From an uncultured Eubacteriales bacterium (GTDB lineage Bacteria > Bacillota > Clostridia > Lachnospirales > Anaerotignaceae): a stretch of DNA of 29,172 nt. The position numbers were made by a program, and so were the translations under genes. Under the pieces are notes generated by a model. It ran no database searches, was not told the origin of the DNA, and worked only from the letters and a program-made list of their open reading frames with translations. Below are positions 22,606 to 29,172 of this stretch, one piece after another. Where the stretch lies: NCBI GenBank assembly GCA_934552695.1, contig CAKTER010000003.1:1-29172 (forward strand). The letters run 5' to 3'. Numbering within the stretch: the stretch's first letter is position 1; each line of letters opens with the position of its first letter.

Positions 22606-23487
22606 TTGGAACTCATCAGCGAAAGCATTAAAAAACTGTTTGGCGGCGGCGGTACGTTTTCCGGCAGCTTCCCGGCCATTGGGGTCATGGATATTTTAGA
22701 CATTTTGATTGTGGCCTATGTGATTTACAAGGTGGTGGACTGGATTCGCCGTACCCGGGCCTGGGTGCTGTTTAAGGGCCTGATTATGATTTTTATCATT
22801 TGGGCCGTGGCGGAGCTTTTAAAGCTGAACACATTGGTGTGGATTTTGTCCAACACCATTTCTGTGGGTATCATCGCCGTGGTGGTCGTGTTCCAGCCGG
22901 AGCTGCGGAAGGCTTTGGAGCAGCTGGGCAAGGGCAAGCTGTTTTCGGCTTTCTCGCTGGACTTGTTTTCCTCCGAAAAGGAAGAGGAGGGCAAGCTTTC
23001 GGCCCGGTCGCTGGATGAGATTGTGAAGGCCATTGTCAAAATGGCGGCGGCGCGTACCGGGGCGCTGATTCTGATTGAGCAGAAGGTGCCCTTGGGGGAT
23101 CACGAACGGACGGGCATTCCCATCGACGCCGAAATTTCCAGCCAGCTGCTGCTGAATATTTTTGAAAAGAATACCCCCCTTCACGATGGGGCGGTTATCA
23201 TCCGGGATAACCGGATTGCGGCGGCCACCTGCTTTTTGCCCCTGACCGAAAGCCAGGAGGTTAGCATGGAGCTGGGCACCCGGCACCGGGCGGCCATTGG
23301 CGCCAGCGAGGTCTCCGACGCCTATGTTATCGTGGTTTCGGAAGAGACCGGGGCCATTTCCGTGGCCAAGGGCGGGGTGCTGTACCGGGATATCGACGCC
23401 GACCGGCTGCGGGCCATGCTGGCTCAGGCGGCCCAGGCGCCCCGGCGCAAGCTGAATCTGCGGAAAGGACGGCGCTCCGATGGATAA
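22606..23487 (+). CDS. cdaA: Diadenylate cyclase CdaA (DisA_N / DAC domain)
   Basis: Membrane enzyme that makes c-di-AMP from two ATP; 293 residues. There are three N-terminal membrane helices (about 27-46, 51-72 and 75-96), followed by the DAC domain with the catalytic DGA motif (D194 in HDGAVIIRD) and the RHR motif (R226-H227-R228). Both active-site motifs are intact. The start is TTG 22606, with GGGAGG at 22593-22598. It overlaps cdaR by 8 bases. c-di-AMP in Bacillota controls potassium and osmolyte transport and cell-wall homeostasis. The next operon encodes GlmM, which is known to interact with CdaA in other Bacillota. Confidence 0.97.
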   Translation: MELISESIKKLFGGGGTFSGSFPAIGVMDILDILIVAYVIYKVVDWIRRTRAWVLFKGLIMIFIIWAVAELLKLNTLVWILSNTISVGIIAVVVVFQPELRKALEQLGKGKLFSAFSLDLFSSEKEEEGKLSARSLDEIVKAIVKMAAARTGALILIEQKVPLGDHERTGIPIDAEISSQLLLNIFEKNTPLHDGAVIIRDNRIAAATCFLPLTESQEVSMELGTRHRAAIGASEVSDAYVIVVSEETGAISVAKGGVLYRDIDADRLRAMLAQAAQAPRRKLNLRKGRRSDG

Positions 23488-24757
23488 ATGGAAACAACTG
23501 CTGACCCATAATCTGGGGCTGAAGCTGCTTTCGCTGCTGCTGGCCTTTGCGTTGTGGATTATGGTCATCAATAACGAAAACCCGGTGGAAAGCCGGGCCT
23601 ATACCGTAGCCATTACCTACCAAAACCAGGCCGCCGTAACCGAGGCGGGGATGCAGGTGGAGAACATGGCGGAGCTTGCGGCTACCCGGGTGGTCATCCG
23701 GGTACGGGGGCCCCGGATCTCGTTGGATCGGCTGAGCGCCGCCAAGGAGAAGATTGCCGCTACGGTGGATTTGAGCCGGGCATTGGCCGCCGGGGACTTT
23801 AGTCAGGCCGTCAGCGTGCCGGTGGACGTAAACCTGAACGTGTCCAACTCCGACAGTTTATATGTGGACAGCCGCACCCCCTCCGCTGTGCTGGTAGAAC
23901 TGGAATACCTGCAAACGGTGGAAATGCCGGTGCAGGTGCAGGTGGAGGGCACCTCTGCCGAGGGCTATCAAATGCAGGAGCCGGCGGTGGCTCCGGCTAC
24001 GGTCAGCCTGACCGGCGGCGCTTCGGAGGTAGCCCAGGTGTCTCAGGTGGTGGCCCAGGTTACGGTGGATGCGTTAAAGGAAGAACAGGTGTATTTGGTG
24101 CAGCTGGAGGCCCGGGACGCCGCAGGACAGGCGGTGGAGGGCATTACGCTGGATCCGGCCTATGCCAATGTGACCCTGCGGAGCGACGAGCTGCGGGAGG
24201 TCTCGCTTACGGCCCAAACCTCCGGCGAGGTGGCCGAGGGGTATTTGGTGGAAAGCGTAACCGCCGACCCGGCTACGGTGTGGGTCACCGGTACGCAGGA
24301 GGCGCTGGCGGGGCTTTTTAGCCTGGAACTGCCGGCGCTGGATGTGACCGGGGAGCGGGGCAACGTGGAGCGGAGCTTTTCGCTCCGGACGCTGCTGCCC
24401 GAAGGGGTCAGCCTAACCCAAAGCAGCCGGGCCAACGTGACCGTGACTGTCCGGATTGAAGCGGCCACCGACCAGGCTGTGACACTCCCTGAGGGGAACA
24501 TTACCCCCCAGCTGGAGCTGGCCGAGGGGCTGACGGCGGAGTACGATTTGACCGGCGTTACCCTGTCGCTGCGAGGCGGGCGGCAGGAAATGGAGGATTT
24601 GAACCCCGAGAGCCTGACGGCCCGGCTGGTGCTGGCGGCCCAAACCGACGGGGTGTACGAGGCTCCGTTGGTGGTAGACCTGCCCGAGGGAGTTACCCTG
24701 CTGACCACCCCTACGGTGACGGTGGTGGTGAGCCGGACGGACGCTGTGGGGGAATAA
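23480..24757 (+). CDS. cdaR: CdaA regulatory protein CdaR (YbbR domains)
   Basis: 425 residues. A short cytoplasmic tail is followed by one membrane helix (about 12-30) and an extracellular part built of about four YbbR-type beta domains (roughly 35-130, 135-235, 235-325 and 325-425). CdaR binds CdaA in the membrane and modulates its activity. The ATG at 23480 overlaps the cdaA stop, so the two are translationally coupled. Length and architecture are normal for the family. A terminator lies 76 bases after the stop. Confidence 0.93.
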   Translation: MDKWKQLLTHNLGLKLLSLLLAFALWIMVINNENPVESRAYTVAITYQNQAAVTEAGMQVENMAELAATRVVIRVRGPRISLDRLSAAKEKIAATVDLSRALAAGDFSQAVSVPVDVNLNVSNSDSLYVDSRTPSAVLVELEYLQTVEMPVQVQVEGTSAEGYQMQEPAVAPATVSLTGGASEVAQVSQVVAQVTVDALKEEQVYLVQLEARDAAGQAVEGITLDPAYANVTLRSDELREVSLTAQTSGEVAEGYLVESVTADPATVWVTGTQEALAGLFSLELPALDVTGERGNVERSFSLRTLLPEGVSLTQSSRANVTVTVRIEAATDQAVTLPEGNITPQLELAEGLTAEYDLTGVTLSLRGGRQEMEDLNPESLTARLVLAAQTDGVYEAPLVVDLPEGVTLLTTPTVTVVVSRTDAVGE

Positions 24758-24832
24758 GCCGGGAGAGGCCGCCGGAAAGGCCGAAACCGGTACAAAGAAA
24801 CCGGTAGGAACAAAGGAATTCGACGAAAACGA

Positions 24833-24858
24833 GGGGCTGCCCAGTGGCGGCCCCTTTT
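24833..24858 (+). terminator. Probable intrinsic terminator after cdaR
   Basis: GGGGCTGCC (24833-24841), loop CAGT and GGCGGCCCC (24846-24854) form a 9-bp stem with one T-G wobble, followed by TTTT. It splits cdaAR from glmM, which are often one transcript in other Bacillota. Confidence 0.75.
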
Positions 24859-24913
24859 CGGCGCCGAAAAACGGGGGAGGGCCCGGCTTTTTCCGGGGAT
24901 TTTTGGGATTTTT

Positions 24914-24943
24914 GTGGCCGGGAACGGGGAAGTGTGGTATAAT
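24914..24943 (+). promoter_or_regulatory. Promoter of glmM-glmS (extended -10)
   Basis: TGG-TATAAT (24935-24943) is a consensus -10 with upstream TG. The -35 region is GC-rich and weak (TGGCCG at 17-base spacing). The predicted start near 24950 leaves a leader of about 145 bases. Confidence 0.7.
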
Positions 24944-24965
24944 TCTAAAAGATTCAGAACAAAGT

Positions 24966-25047
24966 CCCGGCTTTTTATAGGGAAAGCCGGGGCTCCGGTA
25001 AAAAAAGGGCCGAGGCCGAAAAAAGCGGGGCGAACCTGCTCTTTTTT
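24966..25047 (+). promoter_or_regulatory. Candidate transcription attenuator in the glmM leader
   Basis: Hairpin 1 pairs CCCGGCTTT (24966-24974) with AAAGCCGGG (24983-24991), 9 bp perfect. A terminator-like hairpin pairs AGCGGG (25024-25029) with CCTGCT (25035-25040) around loop GCGAA and is followed by C and six T (25042-25047), all before the glmM start codon. AAAAAAGCGGGG (25019-25030) can also pair with the 5' arm of hairpin 1, with one bulge, which would destroy both other stems. This is the layout of an attenuator or riboswitch. No known class, and no glmS ribozyme core, was recognised. Confidence 0.5.
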
Positions 25048-25094
25048 GGCGTTTTTGCATAAGGTAACAGTGTACAGCAACGGGAGGGCTTTTT

Positions 25095-26444
25095 ATGGGG
25101 AAGCTTTTTGGGACCGACGGGGTCCGGGGGATCGCCAATCAGGAACTGACCTGTGAGCTGGCGTACCGTTTGGGCCGGGCCGGCGGGTTTGTATTGACAA
25201 AGGAATGCGCTCACCAGCCCCGGATTTTGGTGGGGATGGATACCCGGGTTTCCGGGGATATGCTGGAGGGGGCGCTGGTAGCCGGGATTTGCTCGGTGGG
25301 GGCCCAGCCGGTGTGCTGCGGCGTGGTACCCACCCCGGCGGTGGCCTGTTTGGTGCGGCAATACGGGCTGGACGCCGGCGTGGTGATTTCCGCCTCCCAC
25401 AACCCGGTGGAATACAACGGCATTAAGTTTTTTAACGGCCAGGGCTACAAGCTGGCCGACGCATTGGAAAACGAGATTGAGGCGCTGCTGGAGGCCGGTA
25501 TGCCCGGCGTCCCCAGTCCCACCGGCAGCGAGGTCGGCCATCGGGTTGAGGCCGATGAGGCGCTGGACGACTATGTAAAATTTATTACCGATGCCTGCCC
25601 GGCCAAGCTGACGGGGCTTAGGGTGGTGCTGGATTGCGCCAACGGGGCGGCCTACGAGGCGGCGCCCTTGGCCCTGTTCCAGTTGGGCGCCGAGGTCACG
25701 GCCATCCACCGGGAGCCCGACGGCAGCAACATCAACCAAAACTGCGGGTCAACCCATCCGGAAGACCTGCAAAAAGCCGTGGTGGAGCTGGGCGCCGATA
25801 TTGGGCTGGCCTTTGATGGGGACGCTGACCGGTGCTTGGCGGTGGACGAAAAAGGCAGCCTGATCGACGGCGACCGGATTATGGCCATTTGCGGGCTGGC
25901 CATGAAGCAAAAGGGCCGGCTGAAGCAGGATACCATTGTGGGCACGGTGATGAGCAACCTGGGCTTTTTGCAAATGGGCCGCCGGGAGGGCATTTCCGTG
26001 CTTCAGGCCCCGGTAGGCGACCGGTATGTGTTGGAGGAAATGCGGAAAAACGGCTACAATCTGGGCGGCGAGCAGTCCGGGCACATCATATTTTTGGATT
26101 ACAACACCACCGGCGACGGGCTTTTGACGGCGGTGATGCTGCTAAACGTAATGCGGGAGACCGGCAAACCCTTAAGCGAGCTGGCCGGGGTAATGGAAGT
26201 TTTGCCTCAGGTATTGGTAAACGCCCGGGTAAAAAACAGCCGCAAAAAGGAGTTTATGAACGTTCCGGCATTAAAAGAGGCGATGGAGGCAACCGCCGAG
26301 CGCTTTGCCGCCGACGGCCGGGTGCTCATCCGGCCCTCGGGCACCGAGCCTCTCATCCGGGTGATGATCGAAGGCAAGGATTTGGCGAAGATGGAGCAGG
26401 AAGCCCACCGGCTGGCCGCCCTACTGGAAGAATATTTGGGATAA
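25095..26444 (+). CDS. glmM: Phosphoglucosamine mutase GlmM
   Basis: Converts glucosamine-6-phosphate to glucosamine-1-phosphate, the step before GlmU on the way to UDP-GlcNAc and peptidoglycan. The protein is 449 residues, the usual length. The phosphoserine loop is ISASHNPVEYNG with S101. The metal loop DGDADR has D241, D243 and D245. The sugar-binding region has GGEQSGH, and the C-terminal phosphate-binding loop is RPSGTEPLIRVMIEG. All key residues are intact. The start is ATG 25095 with CGGGAGGG upstream. It is followed after 15 bases by glmS, so two steps of the same pathway are co-transcribed. Known partner of CdaA in other Bacillota. Confidence 0.98.
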   Translation: MGKLFGTDGVRGIANQELTCELAYRLGRAGGFVLTKECAHQPRILVGMDTRVSGDMLEGALVAGICSVGAQPVCCGVVPTPAVACLVRQYGLDAGVVISASHNPVEYNGIKFFNGQGYKLADALENEIEALLEAGMPGVPSPTGSEVGHRVEADEALDDYVKFITDACPAKLTGLRVVLDCANGAAYEAAPLALFQLGAEVTAIHREPDGSNINQNCGSTHPEDLQKAVVELGADIGLAFDGDADRCLAVDEKGSLIDGDRIMAICGLAMKQKGRLKQDTIVGTVMSNLGFLQMGRREGISVLQAPVGDRYVLEEMRKNGYNLGGEQSGHIIFLDYNTTGDGLLTAVMLLNVMRETGKPLSELAGVMEVLPQVLVNARVKNSRKKEFMNVPALKEAMEATAERFAADGRVLIRPSGTEPLIRVMIEGKDLAKMEQEAHRLAALLEEYLG

Positions 26445-26459
26445 TAGGAGGTACGCACC

Positions 26460-28289
26460 ATGTGTGGTATCGTGGGATATATTGGCGTGGCGGAGGCCCC
26501 GGCGGTTTTGATGGCGGGGCTGGCCCGGCTGGAATACCGGGGGTATGACTCGGCGGGCATTGCCGTCCACGACGGGACAGAAATCCATATTTGCAAGGAA
26601 CAGGGGCGCCTGTCCAATCTGGAGCAGGCGCTGGCCGGGCACCCGCTGTTCGGGACCCTGGGCATTGGGCACACCCGGTGGGCTACCCACGGCGTCCCCA
26701 GCCAGCGGAACGCCCATCCCCAGTTTAGTCAGGACCATTTGATTGCCGTGGTTCACAACGGCATTATCGAAAACTATTTGGAAATCAAAGAGGGGTTGCT
26801 GGCCCAAGGCTACACTTTCCAGTCCGAAACGGACACCGAGGTGGTTACCCTGCTTATCGACGCCGAGTACAAGGCCCGGGGCGACCTGTTACAGGCGGTG
26901 CTGGCGGCGGAGCGGCAGCTGCGGGGGGCCTATGCCCTGGCGGTTTTGTGCCGGGACACCCCCGACCGGATGATTGCCGTGCGGAAAAACTGCCCTCTGG
27001 TTATTGGTCTGGGCCGGGGCGAAAACCTGATCGCCTCTGACATCCCCGCCCTGCTGGAGCATACCCGGGACGTGATTTTTATGGAGGACCGGGAGGTGGC
27101 GCTGCTGACCCGGCAGACCGTGGAGCTGTATAACGAGGCCGGGGAGCGCATCCACCGGGCGCCCTTCCATGTAACCTGGGATTTGGCGGCGGCGGAAAAG
27201 GGCGGCTACGAGCATTTTATGATTAAGGAAATCCACGAGCAGCCCGAGATTTTGCGGCAGGTGCTGATCCAGCGGCTGACCCGTACCGGGGTGCAGATGA
27301 ACGACGTGGGACTCACCGACGAGGCGCTGGCCGCCATCGACCGCATCCAGATTGTGGCCTGCGGCTCGGCCTACTACGCCGGGCTGATTGGGAAATATTT
27401 GCTGGAGCGGCTGGCCCGCATCCCCGTGGTGGCGGAGGTGGCCAGCGAGTTCCGGTACAAGGACCCGCTGGTGGATGAGCGCACGCTGGTGATTGTGGTG
27501 TCCCAGTCCGGGGAGACCGCCGATACGCTGGAGGCTATGCGAATCGCCAAACAGAAGGGCGCCCGGGTGCTGGCGGTGGTCAACGCCGTAGGCAGCAGCA
27601 TTGCCCGGGAGGCCGATAACGTGTTCTATATTTTGGCAGGGCCCGAAATCTCGGTGTGCTCCACCAAGGCCTACACCGCACAGGTAGCGGCTATGGAGCT
27701 GATTGCCTGCCATTTTGCCCTCAAACGGGGACAAATGACCCAGGAGGAGTTCCGGGACATCCGGGAGGGCATGTACCGGCTGCCGGAGCAGGTGGAGGCG
27801 GTGCTGGAGCAGGCCGAAGCCATCCAAAAGCTGGCCCAAAAGTACCAAAACGTAAAAAATGTGTTCTTTATCGGCCGGGGCCTGGACTATCTGGTGGCCC
27901 AGGAGGGGGCGCTGAAGCTAAAGGAGATTGCCTATCTCCACAGCGAGGCCTACGCCGCCGGAGAAATGAAGCACGGGCCCATTGCCCTGATTGAAAACAC
28001 CACGCTGGTGGTGGCGCTGGCCACCCAAAAGAGCCTGTTGGAGAAAACCCTAAGCAACATTCAGGAGCTACAGGCCCGGGGCGCCCGGGTGCTGGCTGTC
28101 ACCGAGGCCGGGGAGGAACGCCTGTGCCGGGAGGTGGAGGATGTGGTGACCGTGCCCGAGGCCCATCCTATTTTAATGCCGGTGCTGACCGCTGTGCCCG
28201 CTCAGCTGTTTGCGTATTATATGGCCTTGGCGCTGGGCCGGGATATTGATAAGCCCCGGAATTTGGCCAAATCGGTGACGGTGGAATAA
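26460..28289 (+). CDS. glmS: Glutamine--fructose-6-phosphate aminotransferase (isomerizing) GlmS
   Basis: Makes glucosamine-6-phosphate from fructose-6-phosphate and glutamine, the entry step to amino-sugar synthesis. The protein is 609 residues, normal. The glutaminase domain begins MCGIVGYIG, with the nucleophile cysteine exposed after methionine removal. Two SIS isomerase domains follow (about 285-430 and 455-600), with CGSAYYAG and SQSGETADT. The C-terminus DKPRNLAKSVTVE carries the conserved lysine near the end. The start is ATG 26460 with TAGGAGG. It is 15 bases after glmM, so there is no room for a glmS ribozyme in front of it; control would have to act at the glmM leader. Confidence 0.98.
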   Translation: MCGIVGYIGVAEAPAVLMAGLARLEYRGYDSAGIAVHDGTEIHICKEQGRLSNLEQALAGHPLFGTLGIGHTRWATHGVPSQRNAHPQFSQDHLIAVVHNGIIENYLEIKEGLLAQGYTFQSETDTEVVTLLIDAEYKARGDLLQAVLAAERQLRGAYALAVLCRDTPDRMIAVRKNCPLVIGLGRGENLIASDIPALLEHTRDVIFMEDREVALLTRQTVELYNEAGERIHRAPFHVTWDLAAAEKGGYEHFMIKEIHEQPEILRQVLIQRLTRTGVQMNDVGLTDEALAAIDRIQIVACGSAYYAGLIGKYLLERLARIPVVAEVASEFRYKDPLVDERTLVIVVSQSGETADTLEAMRIAKQKGARVLAVVNAVGSSIAREADNVFYILAGPEISVCSTKAYTAQVAAMELIACHFALKRGQMTQEEFRDIREGMYRLPEQVEAVLEQAEAIQKLAQKYQNVKNVFFIGRGLDYLVAQEGALKLKEIAYLHSEAYAAGEMKHGPIALIENTTLVVALATQKSLLEKTLSNIQELQARGARVLAVTEAGEERLCREVEDVVTVPEAHPILMPVLTAVPAQLFAYYMALALGRDIDKPRNLAKSVTVE

Positions 28290-28301
28290 AAAAGCAAAAA
28301 G

Positions 28302-28336
28302 AAAGACCTTTGTCCTGCGTAGGGCAAAGGTCTTTT
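28302..28336. terminator. Bidirectional terminator between glmS and the MATE gene
   Basis: AAAGACCTTTG (28302-28312) and CAAAGGTCTTT (28325-28335) form a perfect 11-bp stem. T residues follow on the plus strand, and a long T-rich run follows on the minus strand (complement of the A-rich 28288-28304). It serves both convergent genes. Confidence 0.93.
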
Positions 28337-28415
28337 GCGTTATAAAAGGCTTGGGCAAGGGCAACCAAAAGAAGAAGAAACCGGGGCGTTTGCCCCTTTG
28401 GCCGGGAAAACCCCG

Positions 28416-29172
28416 TCAGGCCGCCGTCTGGGTTGACTCCGCCGGGGCAAAGCCGCTGGTTTGGCGGCGGTAGCAATGCAAAAAGTACAGGGTCTCGGGG
28501 ATGGCGGTGATGGCCCAAGAGAAAATGTACAGCAAATACAGGGATTGGGGGGTGCCGAAGTGGGCAAACACGGTATAGACCCAGGCAATGCGGAACACGC
28601 AGGAGCCTAAGATTACCACCACCGTGGGGACAAAGCTTTTGCCCAGCCCCCGGGAGGCGGCAATGGAGCAGTCCATAAAGGCGGACACGCAGTAGGAAAA
28701 GCTCATAATGGTCAGCCGGTACAGCCCGGCCTCTACCACCTGAGGGTCGGTGGTAAACAGCGACAAAAAGGGGCGGCCCAGCACCAAAAACAGCACGCCC
28801 ATAATGGCCCCGGCGCCAAAGGAGTACCCCAGGCTGATGAGGTAGCTTTTTAAGATACGCTCCTTGTTGTGGGCCCCGTAGTTTTGGCCGATAAAGCTGG
28901 AGCAGCCCACATAAAAGGCGGCCAGCAGGTCGTACACCAGCGTGTCGGCGTTCCCGGCGGCGGAGTTCCCCGAAACCAGCGTGGCGTTAAACTGGTTTAC
29001 CCCGGTTTGGATAAACAGGTTGGCAATGGCAAAAATAGAGTATTGCAGGGCGCTGGCGGCTCCCAGCGGGACAATCCGCCGGGCCCGCCGGGCCGACAAG
29101 CCCAGGCTGCTGCGCCCCAGGCCGTAGACCTCCGGGGCCCGAAACAGCGACACCGTGACCAGCACAGCCGTA
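28416..29172 (-). CDS. MATE family multidrug/metabolite exporter, C-terminal part
   Basis: Membrane antiporter of the MATE (NorM/DinF) family. About 252 C-terminal residues are present; the frame is still open at the right edge, so the 5' part is outside the window. The visible part contains the start of the second six-helix half (RRIVPLGAASALQYSIFAIANLF), then GNADTLVYDLLAAFYVGCSSFIGQNYGA, a typical MATE pattern, and about six hydrophobic helices. It converges on glmS across a shared terminator. The substrate cannot be told from sequence. Confidence 0.9.
   Translation of the reverse strand, partial: TAVLVTVSLFRAPEVYGLGRSSLGLSARRARRIVPLGAASALQYSIFAIANLFIQTGVNQFNATLVSGNSAAGNADTLVYDLLAAFYVGCSSFIGQNYGAHNKERILKSYLISLGYSFGAGAIMGVLFLVLGRPFLSLFTTDPQVVEAGLYRLTIMSFSYCVSAFMDCSIAASRGLGKSFVPTVVVILGSCVFRIAWVYTVFAHFGTPQSLYLLYIFSWAITAIPETLYFLHCYRRQTSGFAPAESTQTAA

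Noticed and set aside
26430..26460. glmS ribozyme in front of glmS
   Set aside because: Only 15 bases separate glmM and glmS, and the ribozyme core was not seen in the glmM leader either.

Overview
The window is GC-rich (roughly 60%) bacterial chromosome with core genes typical of a Gram-positive anaerobe of the Bacillota, class Clostridia. The evidence is the gene content: a cytoplasmic-membrane type IV pilus cluster with no secretin, cdaA-cdaR upstream of glmM, lrgAB, and a MATE exporter. Four genes start with TTG behind strong Shine-Dalgarno sequences, and arginine is mostly CGG. An Oscillospiraceae-like gut organism is a reasonable guess, but the sequence alone does not prove it.

Positions 1 to 17930 (+) form one long co-directional block. 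It begins inside pilB and continues with pilC, a major pilin, the prepilin peptidase, pilM, pilN and pilO. Next come a 2515-residue protein that starts as a type IV prepilin and carries about 2400 residues of GLUG-like, Ig-like and InlB-repeat-like domains, then three small pilin-like genes. The block ends with an 824-residue REC / HD-GYP / PAS-like / GGDEF protein and a translationally coupled stand-alone Hpt protein. A five-copy 12-bp tandem repeat and a bidirectional terminator close it.

Positions 18133 to 20886 (-) encode a soluble hybrid histidine kinase (three PAS-like regions, coiled coils, HisKA, HATPase, REC) that converges on the block. It has no Hpt domain, while the neighbour across the terminator is a free Hpt. 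The simplest reading is a local phosphorelay, kinase to Hpt to REC-HD-GYP-GGDEF, setting cyclic-di-GMP level and thereby the pilus and its giant adhesin-like pilin. The giant modular pilin together with its own phosphorelay and c-di-GMP module is the most interesting system in the window.

Positions 21099 to 22475 hold lrgA-lrgB behind a near-consensus sigma-A promoter and a long GC-rich leader, closed by a terminator. Positions 22527 to 24858 hold cdaA-cdaR (c-di-AMP synthesis and its regulator) with their own promoter and terminator. Positions 24910 to 28336 hold glmM-glmS (glucosamine-1-phosphate branch of cell-wall synthesis). Their leader contains a terminator-like hairpin before the first gene and looks like an attenuator. 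A bidirectional terminator separates glmS from the C-terminal half of a MATE-family exporter on the minus strand, which runs off the right edge.
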